Assembly: GCA_947650285.1 (NCBI GenBank)
Contig: CANTFL010000385.1
Span: 47,598 to 111,597 of the forward strand
DNA from: Hyaloperonospora brassicae
Lineage: Eukaryota > Oomycota > Peronosporomycetes > Peronosporales > Peronosporaceae
DNA length: 64,000 bases
Direction: 5' to 3'
This document shows, piece by piece, positions 1 through 9,702 of the stretch. Both the position numbers and the translations under genes were made by a program. Under the pieces are notes generated by a model, which saw only the letters and a program-made list of their open reading frames with translations, ran no database searches and was not told the DNA's origin. Each line of letters begins with the position of its first letter. The first letter of the stretch is position 1.

Positions 1-274
1 TTTGCGGAAGTACCGCAAATAGCTCGAGGCGAACCGTGTAAATAACCGCGCTGAGTATGTGGTCGCACAGCTGCAGGTCGAGCGGGATGTCCGCTCCCTA
101 TTCGGCGAGCTGGCGACAGCTCGCGGGGAGATATCTCGGTTGAATACCGAGGTATCATATCTGCGCGATCAGACGGATCGTCTAGAGCGCGAACGCAAGA
201 ACTTGATGGATGTTCTTGAACGTGGGGGCTATCTTCATCGGAAGAAGAAGGTTCGTACTGACAGTACGACCTAA
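1..274 (+). CDS. Antisense coiled-coil ORF of gypsy family A, C-terminal fragment
   Basis: Plus-strand frame running from the window edge to a TAA at 272-274, opposite the minus-strand pol of copy A1. One stop interrupts it near base 20; from 59 on it is open for 71 codons. The peptide is rich in Leu, Arg and Glu with heptad-like spacing and no Pro, as in a coiled coil, and ends in a basic tail. Copy A2 keeps an open frame at the homologous place (41942-42124). Over 54 aligned codons (86-247 against 41915-42076) I counted 12, 13 and 23 differences at codon positions 1, 2 and 3, with about 12 codons changed only synonymously. That pattern fits protein constraint on this strand; on the pol strand those third positions are second codon positions. 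Function unknown. It could still be a fortuitous shadow of pol. Confidence 0.5.
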
Positions 275-792
275 GTCTCCCCACGTAAAACGTAGGATGC
301 GTGCGCATCCTACGTGGCAATTCGAGTGTGTATGCATTGCCCTTGCGATGCAACACTCGAAATGGCCCAATGTATTTCGGCAGTAGTTTGCTACTGCCGA
401 CACTAGTGAATGCATGTCCAGGTAGGTTTACCGTTGACAGTAGTACTAGGTCGTTAACCTTAAATGAAAGAACATTTGCTCTTCCATTCTTGTCTGCGTT
501 CCGTTTCTGACGGTCCACCGCATTTGCGATGGAGTCCTGAACGAAACGGACTACCGCTTCTCGAGTCAGCAGGAAGTTTTCTGCTGACTCTTTGTTTTGT
601 CTTTCAGTGCGCTTCGTTCGCACTGCTAAGAGATTGCTCTCTTCTTCAGCGAGGTTGTCTTCTTCCTCGCTGACATAATCGTTAGCGATGCTGAATATAC
701 CAGCATCGTCATCATCATCCGAATCAATAATAGCGTCTTTGCTATTATTGAGATGATCTTCTTCATCGATGTCGACTTGATCGACATCGGCA
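1..792 (-). pseudogene. Pol C-terminal region of gypsy copy A1 (post-integrase, linker towards chromodomain)
   Basis: Reading leftwards from integrase, the frame after a shift near 840-890 gives an acidic stretch (D/E-rich, about 690-770), then a segment ending IGPFRVLHRKGNAYTLEL and HPTFYVGRL at about 290-400. This is the GPF/Y-like module that follows the integrase core in chromodomain-bearing gypsy elements and contributes to integration. A Ser/Pro/Arg-rich linker continues open to base 1. The chromodomain itself would lie left of the window; copy A2 and the 5577-6172 fragment show it. The segment is out of frame with the upstream integrase ORF, so this copy could not make a full Pol. The 1-274 part overlaps the plus-strand coiled-coil ORF. 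Confidence 0.65.
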
Positions 793-2106
793 TTATACGT
801 GACGACGTTTGCGTCGACACGTGATGAGCAAGAGCCAAAACGGTTTTTGCTCGAGCGAGTCCCTCCCCCTTATCCAAGAGTTACACTCTATAAGGGTGGG
901 CACTCGTGGATGGCGTAGGCCATTCACGTAAAACGGTGTGTGCTGTGTTGAAGCATGCACCGAATTATTGATGGCGAATTCCACCATGGGTAGGAATTCG
1001 CTCCAACTCGGAAACGAGTGGACATATCCTCGAAGGATCTCTTCGAGGACACGGTTCTCGCTCTCCGTCTGATCATCTGTTTTGGGATGGCCAGAAGTGG
1101 ACATCGTCAACCGTGTTCCGAGAGAACGGAACACGGTTTGCCAAAATTCCGCCGTGAATCGAGGGTCACGGTCGGATACGAGTTCACGGGGTAACCCGTG
1201 GAGTCTAAAGACCGTGTCTGGAAAGACACGAGCACAACCTTGAGCCTTTATCGACTCAGGGACAGCAGCAAGATGGACCATCTTGCTGAATCGGTCTACA
1301 AACACGAGAATACCATCATTCTTGTGAGCGTCTTCGAGAAAACCGGAGACGAAGTCCATTGAAACGGACTGCCAGCACTCTGTCGGAACAGGCAGAGGCT
1401 GCAATGGCGCACGGGATGAAGGACTAGGCTTCACCCGTTGACAAACTTCGCAAGCACGTATATACTTGCGAACAAACTGATACTGGCGTGGCCAGTAAAA
1501 GTCACGACTTACCGTGAGGTAAGTCTTTTCCCTTCCACGATGGCCGCTTGTTGGGGAATCGTGACACTCGTACATGATGCGCAACCGCAAATCATGATGA
1601 GCAGGGACGACGCCACGAGGCGTGTCGCCGGCAACAGCTGTATAATACAGCAACCCGTTGCGTGTCGTATACCGATCCGAGGAGGATCGGTCCAAAGCCG
1701 GTAAATCCCTCATGGATTTACTGGATATATTCATCAGATGATCCATTAATCGCAGAAGATCCTCATCTTCCGCGTATGCCTTTCGTACGTCGTCAAGTAA
1801 ACTTGACGACGGAACACTGGCTCTCAGTGTCGCAACAGTGGGCTTATCCTCACTATTGGTTGACGCGCCCGGCTCGAAATCGGGCCGGCGCGAAAGCGCA
1901 TCCGCGACGACATTGAGTCGTCTTGGTTTATACCCCACGGAGAAGTTATACTCCGCGAAGAAAGACAGCCACCTCGCCATCCTTTGCGAGAGATGTGGGC
2001 TGTTTACGGCCGTGCGTAGTGAAGCATGGTCTGTATAGACAACAAACGGTCTTTTTCCCAATAGATAGACGCGAAACTTAGCCAGTGCGTACTTCATGGC
2101 AAGGAG
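793..2106 (-). CDS. Gypsy family A (A1) RNase H C-terminus and integrase, degraded
   Basis: A 434-residue ORF in the Pol polyprotein. Residues 1-70 are the end of the RNase H domain (motif YTDHASLRTA, then ADALSRRPD). The integrase zinc-binding region follows (His pair near HDSPTSGHRG, then CEVCQRVK). The integrase core has the first Asp in SMDFVSGF, the second in SDRDPRF and the Glu in DQTESENRVLEE, so the D,D,E triad that joins element ends to host DNA is still present. The end (residues 410-434) has lost the normal frame. The ORF is joined in frame to the upstream RT/RNase H ORF and separated from it only by a TAA at 2107-2109, where copy A2 has AAA; a single base change explains it. Close in sequence to copy A2 (43602-44582). 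Not functional as it stands. Confidence 0.9.
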   Translation of the reverse strand, partial: LLAMKYALAKFRVYLLGKRPFVVYTDHASLRTAVNSPHLSQRMARWLSFFAEYNFSVGYKPRRLNVVADALSRRPDFEPGASTNSEDKPTVATLRASVPSSSLLDDVRKAYAEDEDLLRLMDHLMNISSKSMRDLPALDRSSSDRYTTRNGLLYYTAVAGDTPRGVVPAHHDLRLRIMYECHDSPTSGHRGREKTYLTVSRDFYWPRQYQFVRKYIRACEVCQRVKPSPSSRAPLQPLPVPTECWQSVSMDFVSGFLEDAHKNDGILVFVDRFSKMVHLAAVPESIKAQGCARVFPDTVFRLHGLPRELVSDRDPRFTAEFWQTVFRSLGTRLTMSTSGHPKTDDQTESENRVLEEILRGYVHSFPSWSEFLPMVEFAINNSVHASTQHTPFYVNGLRHPRVPTLIECNSWIRGRDSLEQKPFWLLLITCRRKRRHV

Positions 2107-2529
2107 TTACTTGTCATGCACTGGGTAATTGCGCTCAGCTGCCTGCAGCTGACGCGACTGATAACAGATGACGCGCTCTGCGCCATCTGCATCGAACTGC
2201 ATTAACGCACAGCCGATCGCAAAATCGCTGGCGTCACAGACCACATGAATGGTCTGTCCTGATCTGCAATCGCCAAGTATCGGCGACTGCATCAAGCTCC
2301 GCTTGATACCTTCAAAGGAACGCTGGCAATCAGCGCTCCATGACCACGTGATATTTTTCTTGAGTAAACAAGAAAGATGTACCATCATTTCGGCGTAGTT
2401 GCGCGAGTACTTGTGCAAGTACGCCGCTAGTCCAAAAAACTTCCTTAGTCCCTTAATATCGACTAGCACTGGCCAGTCGGTGATCGCCTTGATCTTTTCG
2501 GAATCAGGGTGGACGCCGTGTTTACCCAC
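2107..2529 (-). CDS. Gypsy A1 reverse transcriptase connection and RNase H N-terminus
   Basis: A 140-residue piece of Pol in the same frame as the integrase ORF to its left. The first half (GKHGVHPDSEKIKAI, then GLAAYLHKYSRNYA) is the thumb/connection region of Ty3/gypsy reverse transcriptase. The second half (HVVCDASDFAIGCALMQF) is the start of RNase H, whose first catalytic Asp lies in VVCDASD. It ends at the premature TAA at 2107-2109. Copy A2 carries the same region uninterrupted. Upstream, a one-base insertion near 2573-2574 (ACTATCTTG against ACTTCTTG in A2) puts the RT palm in another frame. Confidence 0.88.
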   Translation of the reverse strand: MGKHGVHPDSEKIKAITDWPVLVDIKGLRKFFGLAAYLHKYSRNYAEMMVHLSCLLKKNITWSWSADCQRSFEGIKRSLMQSPILGDCRSGQTIHVVCDASDFAIGCALMQFDADGAERVICYQSRQLQAAERNYPVHDK

Positions 2530-3240
2530 GATGCACCCAAGAAGTGGTATTTCGCTAGTCGCGAATATACACTATCTTGAGGTTGGCGTACAGCTTATGC
2601 TTGCGCATAAGTTGAAGGACCTGACGAACGTGAGTTCTGTGAACTTCAACGTCCGTCTTTCCGTCCATAGCCCGACTATGGACGAACACATCGTCGAAGT
2701 AACTCGGTGCGAAGTCTCGCACCGGTCTCAACAGATTTGTTACACATCTGTTGAATGTTGCAGGGGCATTGCTCATCCCCTATGGCATCAGTAGTTACTA
2801 CTACAGCATAACGCTGGGGATTGCTCGCTGCTGTGTACGGCATGACCCGTTCACGCATGATTATCTGATAGAACCATACACCATGTCCATGGAAAAGAAT
2901 ACGGTTCTCTAAGACATACCATCTATGATCACGTCCTTCCTCGGTATTCGCGTCTGAGCCGGTACCATTTCAGCATTCAACTTGTTGAATGCGTGCGCTG
3001 TACGCCATCCCCTTGTGACCTTTCGCACACAGAAGGTCGGAGAGCTGTGATAAGAAGTAGATCCCCTCAAATGAAGTGATGCAAAGCGATCGGTTAAGAA
3101 CATTTTGATCGCTACTACTGGCTTACGAAGCGGTAAACACTACTTCATTACACAGTACTTCGAGCCCCGTTTGAGCTCGATCTCGTGTCTAGTGCCTTTG
3201 CCTTAGGCTACTCGCTAGGTACGAATTTAGGGAATATATC
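2530..3240 (-). pseudogene. Gypsy A1 reverse transcriptase palm and fingers, frameshifted
   Basis: At 2555-2776 the minus strand encodes SNAPATFNRC, then SYFDDVFVHSRAM; YFDD is the RT catalytic motif with both metal-binding Asp residues. Further right, in other frames, come TRGWRTAHAFNKLNAE and IPRKDVIIDGM, matching the RT start (fingers) of oomycete gypsy elements. At least three frames are used, so the region is a pseudogene. Bases 2795-3043 are about 98% identical to 44637-44885 in copy A2, and the match stops abruptly just after a shared GGAGAGCT, whereas neighbouring segments are clearly more diverged. Confidence 0.8.
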
Positions 3241-4505
3241 GCTGCTATTGATCGTGTTTTTGTAGATAGATTTTGGATGATTCGACTCCCAGGATTAAAA
3301 TTCATATTTCTCAATACGAATCTTCTCATCGATGACGCTTTCGTTCATCGATGAACTGCTGGGAACCTTTTTGGTCTCAGTAAACACCATTGTCAACATT
3401 ATATCGGTAACGTACTCGTCCTCCACAACTAGCACACAGATCTGCTTCACTTTGCCACTACGAAGATCACGCATTAACTATTTCGGGTCGAGCGTTGGCA
3501 ACTGAGTTATCTCCGAAGTTAACTTCGGAGGCACAATCAGATCAAGTGTGTAAGCGCCTACGCCGAATAGATTACTAATACGATATTCAATGTCTCGATC
3601 ACTTCCTGGGTGATCGCTTCCACTGGATCCAAAAGAGCCCTCTCCACGATGTAGTGATCATCTACAATGTGTTCTTGTGCAGTAGAGCCAAAGACCGTAC
3701 CACAGCTGAGACCACATCACTCACTCGTAGTACATCCACGTGAATGTGGGCGTCCCAAGACGTTCCTCAGATGGTCATCTAATGAACAAATGGCAGGTAT
3801 CGTTACTGATAGAGGCTGCCAGCTCACCCTTGGCTCGTATATGATGAGCCAACGTATCCCTGATGACATTAGACTTATTATCTAGGTCGAGTACGATGAA
3901 ATTATCATCGTACTGTTCGCCTTGAACGTGTAGTGGATTCCGACTACATGTTTTTCACAGTGATCGATGCGCCTGTCGCAAGGCGCACCATCAATCTCGT
4001 TATCGGATCTCCCGCTCCACTGGGTTAAAACTTCCTGCATATAGCGTCTGGCGACAAATAAAATTATACGACGCCTTTGTTGATCGTTGGGCACGGACGT
4101 GACGAGAAGACCAGAAGAGACCGGAGGGAGCGAAGAGGATTGAGGAGCGGAACAGAGAACACTTGCTCGGCAGAAGGAGGATTCATAAGTAATCGATTCA
4201 TATGTCTTAACTTTACCTACCCTAGACTGCATCCAATCACATGGTTAATCTAATCAACCTGATTTACACGCGTCCAATCATCCTACGCGTCTATTATTCT
4301 CTGAGGTAATTACTGACGTAAGAACTATCCCGTAAGAACTACGCGCTAAGTTTGGATTGTACCGGTAACCCTCAACAGCCTCACGGTCAACTAGGGCGCG
4401 AAGTGTCAAGTCCTTTGCCCCTTCCAATATCAAGGTGTTAAGCGACATCTCATCACCAGGTGCAGAGACACACAGAAAATGTGTGTCGGGAGCAACCTTC
4501 GTCAA
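3241..4505 (-). pseudogene. Gypsy A1 aspartic protease region, disrupted by an insertion
   Basis: At 4278-4505 the frame reads FLCVSAPGDEMSLNTL, then GAKDLTLRALVD, the lead-in to the retropepsin active site. The expected DxGA loop is lost (VDREAVEG). The later protease part resumes at about 3870-4080 (SITV-like, IHYTFK, then QYDDNFIVLDLDNK), so roughly 220-250 bases between about 4085 and 4300 look inserted inside the active-site segment. The remaining stretch to 3241 lies between protease and RT and shows several stops. Copy A2 lost the same active site in a different way, by deletion. Confidence 0.65.
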
Positions 4506-5576
4506 GAGATTTGCGAATTCTCTTGACGTTGCTGAATCAGTAGGGTGCTCTTCCCCTACTGACCCCGCACTATTAAATCATCAATACTTCTCAAATGAAA
4601 GCAACCCGAGAAAGATATTTGATTAACCCAGAGGTAAATTCTGGAGAAGACGTTTATATCAAGTGCTGCTTTGATGCACGTGGAGCCCTGTTTGCCACGC
4701 TCTAACTTCCGCCTCTATTTTAAAGCTTGACTTGTCGTGCGATCTGTAGCGCCTCATGGCTATGGAGGGTGAGAGATGACGTATACGCACAAGGTGCATC
4801 ACGAAAACAATTCGACCAAGAAGGGCCTATGTGGAAGAACGATCATAATAGACACGACTACCAACTCTTTGGGTAAGCGGATACTGTATCGGATGTGCAG
4901 TGCCTGTTTTGGTCTCCGCGTAGGATCTTCCTCGATGTAGCGTGCCGAAATAATGTCTTAAAATGAGAAAGCTGGCCGTCTGTCGTGGATCAACGTTATC
5001 ATATCCATCCCTTCAATTTGGCAGTGAGTTATCTTTGGACTTGATGCCTTACCGTCGACTTTGCCAAGCTAATGAGGGAGGTTCCATGTGCTCATTTTAT
5101 GGTTTTACCTAATCTCGTCCTCATCAATTCACCTGGCTCGTTATAAACGTATTAGCTTGTTTCGTACTTAACAATTTAGGTGGTCTCTCGTTCCTGATTT
5201 TGCAAAATATCTCGTCACACACCAGCATGAGCATGTACTGCCTAATTTACTTGGTCTTCTTAGATTAAAGCGGTGACCTGAATAATGTTGCCGCCCTCGA
5301 TCCGAGCGACACACCTCGTCCCATATCATCCGCATTCACGGTGTAGGAACTGTCGAATATGGACAGTGCAGCTGTCTACATACGTGCGCTGAGCCACCAG
5401 AGCAAAGAGAAAATTTTCCTCGTTTTTTACAGCCTATCTGGACCTCTACAGAGGATATTCGAAAGAATGATGGCCTTATCCGCCCGACCCGGTATCTTTA
5501 TCCTTAAACCCAGCCTGTCAAGTCGACCGAAGATTAAATTTTTCAACTCGTCACGCTGATAAAAGAAAGTCGCAGA
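4506..5576. other. No recognised gene
   Basis: The first 120 bases still resemble the sequence upstream of the protease in copy A2 (4500-4600 against 46226-46320); after that homology to family A is lost. A short plus-strand frame near 5185-5275 reads PDFAKYLVTHQHEHVL and looks protein-like, but its neighbours contain stops and I cannot name it. A 66-codon ORF at 5359-5559 has no recognisable features. Confidence 0.4.
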
Positions 5577-6172
5577 CCGAATCATCGTGCATATCAGACA
5601 TTGCGCAATTTAGCTAGAGTTGGTCGAGATGGTGAGTAGAACGACTCAAAGGAGGGTTTCCGCCATCTTCTCATCCTATAATGGACTCAGACGGTATTCT
5701 ACGATTCCTTGTGAAACGTATCTTGAACCAACGTGACGAATCAGAATCAAGGAAGACTTACCTCTTTCAATTGAGGAAGTATCGACTCTCGTCAAACATC
5801 TGGGACCCCCGCTCTCAGCTGACGGTGGATGTCCCCGGTTTCGTCGAAAATTACGACGAGACACACCCTCTGATGATGAAGGGTCATTGTCTGACAAACG
5901 CTCGGCGCGTTCGTACAGGGATTGTAAAGTCTTTATTTCTCTGCGCATCTCGGACGAGATGCGCGCCTCAAACACGGCTGATTAGAGAGAAAGGCCTCCT
6001 AATGGGCGCGAAAGGATTTGTCAGCAGAACTCTGACAGGTCTCTCCTTACGGGAGACAAGGTGAACCTGCCTTTCGAGAAAATCGATGCAATTTTAAGTG
6101 AGCGCCTTGGAGACTCTGCTCAAACTTATTGCAAGCTGAAATGAGTTTGCTTAGCTCGGCACCACCATGACC
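5577..6172 (+). mobile_element. Inverted fragment of gypsy family A (chromodomain region)
   Basis: Near-identical reverse complement of 41200-41789 in copy A2. Both edges are sharp: homology begins at CCGAATCATCG and ends at GCTCGGCACCAC. On the plus strand it carries the chromodomain ORF (5681-6064); on the minus strand it carries the matching antisense coiled-coil ORF (5676-5975). The rest of the element is absent, so this is a separately moved or rearranged piece, oriented opposite to A1 and A2. Confidence 0.85.
5681..6064 (+). CDS. Pol C-terminal chromodomain fragment, gypsy family A
   Basis: A 127-residue ORF whose first half matches the chromodomain pattern: FLVKRILNQRD, then TYLFQLRKYRLSS, then WDPRSQL and VDVPGF. 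In chromoviruses this module follows integrase and is thought to guide insertion by binding histone marks. The aromatic cage is degenerate: the usual W(K/R)GY after YL is LRKY here. The second half, after ENYDETHPL, is unlike any domain I know and is Arg-rich. Its twin at 41304-41687 differs at only a few residues. As an isolated fragment without integrase it is unlikely to be functional. Confidence 0.7.
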   Translation: MDSDGILRFLVKRILNQRDESESRKTYLFQLRKYRLSSNIWDPRSQLTVDVPGFVENYDETHPLMMKGHCLTNARRVRTGIVKSLFLCASRTRCAPQTRLIREKGLLMGAKGFVSRTLTGLSLRETR

Positions 6173-6479
6173 TATCTCGTGCGGACCTGGAAGTGATACT
6201 GCCATTATAAAGCGTATTAAAGTGGACTGATCAAATTTACTAGGATGAAAACAATTTTTTCAACATAATATTATGTTGGTGTCCAATTTCTTTAACTACC
6301 GATTAAACGTGGACCATTTATACAGACCTTCTTGCTGCTCCTGTGGTATCTTTAGAGCTAATTCATGGACTTGCGCTTATAGCACCGAGGTTTTTTTGCG
6401 ATTAAATTTCTGGATAGCTAGATTTATCAGTATCATCCGCATTATCTGTGGAGGCAATAGAGGGCTGTCCCTGTATAGA

Positions 6480-7214
6480 TCATAAAAACCGCTGTTGAAC
6501 TGAAAAATTCAAGATATATAAGTTTATATAGGAATCTGATAATCGCCTACCTTCTTTTTCGAAATCCCTTTAGATTCTTTCTGCGCAACTGTCTTTTTCT
6601 GACCCATGTCGTATAACAGGCCGAAATTTACAGCATCAATGTTTAACATTGGACTAAATTAAGATTTATCACATCCAGATGTACCAGTTATCAATATGGT
6701 GAAATCATCTTTACTTTCGTAGTGATTAATTACAACTTGAAGTCGAGGCAATGTTAAATTATGGCTTCCTCATTTGCTGAACCAATCTATACGTGATAAC
6801 GGTATCTTCGTAGCTTGTTACCCTTGATGAATCGCTTGCAACCATCCACACGAAGATTTGATGGTTCCCTAATGTAATTCACGTCGTTCAGAATACACCT
6901 AGTCCTTTAAATTTATAATTAATCCAGTTTCGGCAACATACTTTGTCTGGCGATGAACGACCCATGTCGACAAACCTTTCTTCATCTTCGGATTCTAAGC
7001 GACACACGAGCGTTTGACGGAAAGTTCGGCATCTGTCATTGATTACAGAATCGTGTGCTTCTTTAAGTATAGGAGATATGGCATTCTGGGTGAGATGGGG
7101 ATCAGACTTGCTAAGGCCCAATTTACCAAGCCGTTTTAAACAGTTTTCGGGTTTTTGGCCTTGTGCTGTCAGATCTCGAGCGTTTGTAGTTTTGTGAGGC
7201 GTGCTTGCGGCCAA
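6480..7214 (-). pseudogene. pogo/Tigger-like transposase relic
   Basis: Read from right to left. At 6888-7214 an ORF contains LTQNAISPILKEAHDSV, like the helix-turn-helix of CENP-B/pogo DNA-binding domains (usual form LSQSTISRILK). At about 6700-6890 another frame gives GCKRFIKGNKLRRYRYH then IGSANEEA, matching the conserved W-x2-RF-x2-RN...GSAN stretch before the catalytic core. At about 6540-6660 comes LNIDAVNFGLLYDMGQKKT, corresponding to the first DDE motif (NxDETGLFYDM) with Asp kept but Glu-Thr lost. The rest of the core is not recognisable and several stops intervene. These enzymes cut and paste DNA at TA sites. I could not find the element's inverted repeats. Confidence 0.6.
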
Positions 7215-9224
7215 TCTTAATGTAAACTAAAGATGAAAATGATATTGTAATATAATAATTCTCATTACACATTTTTATCAGAAATCCCCGTTACTTATAA
7301 CTAGGCTAGTCAGTAGAATCCGTCTTCATGAAGCCTATGAGCTATCCGAGGAATCCATGCAATTTGCTATCATGATATGTGTGCAAAAAAGAGACAAGTT
7401 CCGAGTATATTTGGAAGTCTCTTTCTCTCACCTAATGGTGTGATCGTCAAATTGCCAAGCGGTGGTATTCTCTATCGCGCCTCCAAAGGCTTTGCCCCTA
7501 TTTTCGTGTACACGATGCTCTTCTAAACCCGAGCAATTAGAACTTCTCTTTTACATAAACAATGTTTACTGAAGCAGCAATTGTTTTCGCCTACTTGCAG
7601 AAAAAGGGTTTCGCTACTTCGCACATTTATTGGTTAGTGGATACGGGGCACTTGTTCATTCACCCAATGGTCATCAATTGTCGAGACGTGCGCCCAGGGG
7701 TTGTTGTAATGAAGCTAGAATGAAGCGCAAATGCATTAAAATTCAGCGTTGCATTGCCTCATCCTGCCTCCAGTATAGTATAATCGTCGATACTCTAATT
7801 AAGGGAAAGCAGCGGTGTCTTAGTGTATGCACGCCTTCTCCGCGGTCATCTTGGGACATACATGTCTACCTTTTCTACGTGATGTGCTCGGAGTCAAGGC
7901 TGGTCACAAATTTTGTCTTTACGTGTTTGCACAAGAAAGTAGTCGTTTTTCGTCTATCGCAGGATTCAACTTACCTTTTGCATACTTTCATCGATCAGAC
8001 ATCGTTTTCGATGTGCAAAACACACATGCGGTCATGCTGGAATTGCCTTGCAGTCTTGGTCATATTCATGACTTTTTAAATCAAAAGCGAATGTCCTCAG
8101 CATGATTGGCGATAGAAGACTTAGCCTCCGACATTATAGTATTAATGAGCTTGCAGCGCGTTCGAAATTAAGGTCATACAGAATAGACTTTGTCGCAAAG
8201 AGACAAAAACCGTATCAGCTTTAACATCAGCGTAATGCAGCAATTAGGTGGCGCTTATCCCACTAAAAGTGCTGTCTCTTGATCACTAGAAGACCAAAAA
8301 ATAGAGACTACGTGCGTAGATCTCTTTTTACTTTACCTCAACAACACAGCGAAGGAATTATCAGGACAACTGGAAACAAAATCCAAGAGCCGACGGATTT
8401 AAAGATCATTATCAGATTACCACTCGGATGCAAGAAATGAGAAGAAAAGTCACGAAGATCAGCAACTTTTGTGCAAATGTGATGTCTATGGCGCTCGTTT
8501 GTCGTCGTACTTGTTTGCTTTCGTACTTAAAGCCCATATATACTTGGTTGCTGTCATTGCTAATGTAGATGCCCTGTCTCGGATATCTCTGTCGTCTCCT
8601 ACTTTACCCTTGATTGTTGGCATCCAACTAGGCAAACACAAGTGTCTTATCATGCAGTTCAATATTACATCTCGTAGCACAGCGGGAACGCGTTCAGAGA
8701 CGTGGCAGAACAAATATGAGTTTTTTGGCTAGCGTTGAATTGAGCGACATGATTTCGAGCAAGATGGCGCTTAGCATGAATACACGAGGGTTCGTTAAAT
8801 GAATAAGGCAAGGTACGTGTGAGCCCATATATACGATTGATAAAAAGGGTTGCAAATATTATCAAAAGCGCATTTGGGCTTGACTGATGGTTGAAGTCTG
8901 TATGTATATTAGTTGCGATCAATTGTTATGACAACCTACTGATAAATTGTTGCTGTTAATAAGATTCCATATTATTCAGGGACGACAATTTAACATGATC
9001 CAACATCAAGAGCTAACGTAAAGACTTATCTAGCAACAAGGTTACCCGTCAGTTGGCAATTGACATAGCAGACGCGATTCACACCTGGGATGAGAACCCA
9101 AAATTTCTTATTACCATACTTGATCTTCGTCCCATACGTAAAAGTTTTACACGAGCGATCAGTCCAATGTGACCTTGATCGTAGTTTGCCCCATCGTCAT
9201 GTAGATTTCCTCCTCGAACTCACC
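7215..9224. other. No recognised gene
   Basis: Mixed-composition sequence with several ORFs of 60-150 codons on both strands that I cannot match to anything. The plus-strand ORF at 7562-7723 (54 codons with stop, starting MFTEAAIVFAYLQ) and the frame at 7827-8105 (LGHTCLPFLRDVLGVKAG) look somewhat protein-like. The longest ORF, 7630-8079, is in yet another frame and has no domain signature. Probably decayed mobile sequence. Confidence 0.35.
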
Positions 9225-9420
9225 TCATTCCTGGTTCCATCTCTCGTCAATCACACATCCCACCTTACGAGCAAAGGTAGTGTCCATGATTGAGATTTCT
9301 GCGCTGAAGTCAAACAACATGGTGGCATTCTCGTTGTTGATCATGTCTACAGCCTTGGCTTGTAAAGCTATCTTTCCAGAGTATGATACTTCTAATACTC
9401 GCGCTATTCCCCTGGGTCAA
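9225..9420 (-). pseudogene. Aspartic protease fragment of gypsy family D
   Basis: The minus strand reads SYSGKIALQAKAVDMINN, then ENATMLFDFSAEISIMDTT, then FARKVGCVIDER. This is the retropepsin active-site region, which would cleave the Gag-Pol polyprotein. LFDFSAE corresponds to the DSGA loop: the Asp remains but Gly is replaced by Ser. The frame stops at about 9230. Together with the gag zinc-knuckle ORF to the right it forms the remains of a gypsy family distinct from A and C. Downstream (leftward) RT is not recognisable. Confidence 0.6.
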
Positions 9421-9702
9421 GATCGAGTTCAATCTTCATAGGGGATCGAGTATATATTAGTCCACTCTTTTAACACTCAAAATTTTAGAGACAAAAGAAG
9501 AACCACCACGTGTATAAGCGATCGGATCGATCGGATCCTTAGACTCTTAACCTCTCTTTCGCTTTTCACAAATGCCTAAATTACGACTCTAGGACGCTCG
9601 GCTCGTAACAGATTCAAACCTGGCGGGCGTCCTGATTTAACATCTCTTCAAACTTGGGTGAAACCATTCTTGCATGTGTGCTTGGTACATATTACTTGCA
9701 GC

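Noticed and set aside
182..415. Minus ORF of 77 codons
   Set aside because: It is in a different frame from the recognisable pol C-terminus (HPTFYVGRL) and is its shadow.
626..877. Met/Ser/Ile-rich minus ORF of 83 codons
   Set aside because: Shadow frame of the acidic pol segment (DSDDDDDAG) on the same strand.
7630..8079. 149-codon plus ORF
   Set aside because: No domain, signal or family resemblance, and neighbouring frames look at least as protein-like; not called a gene.
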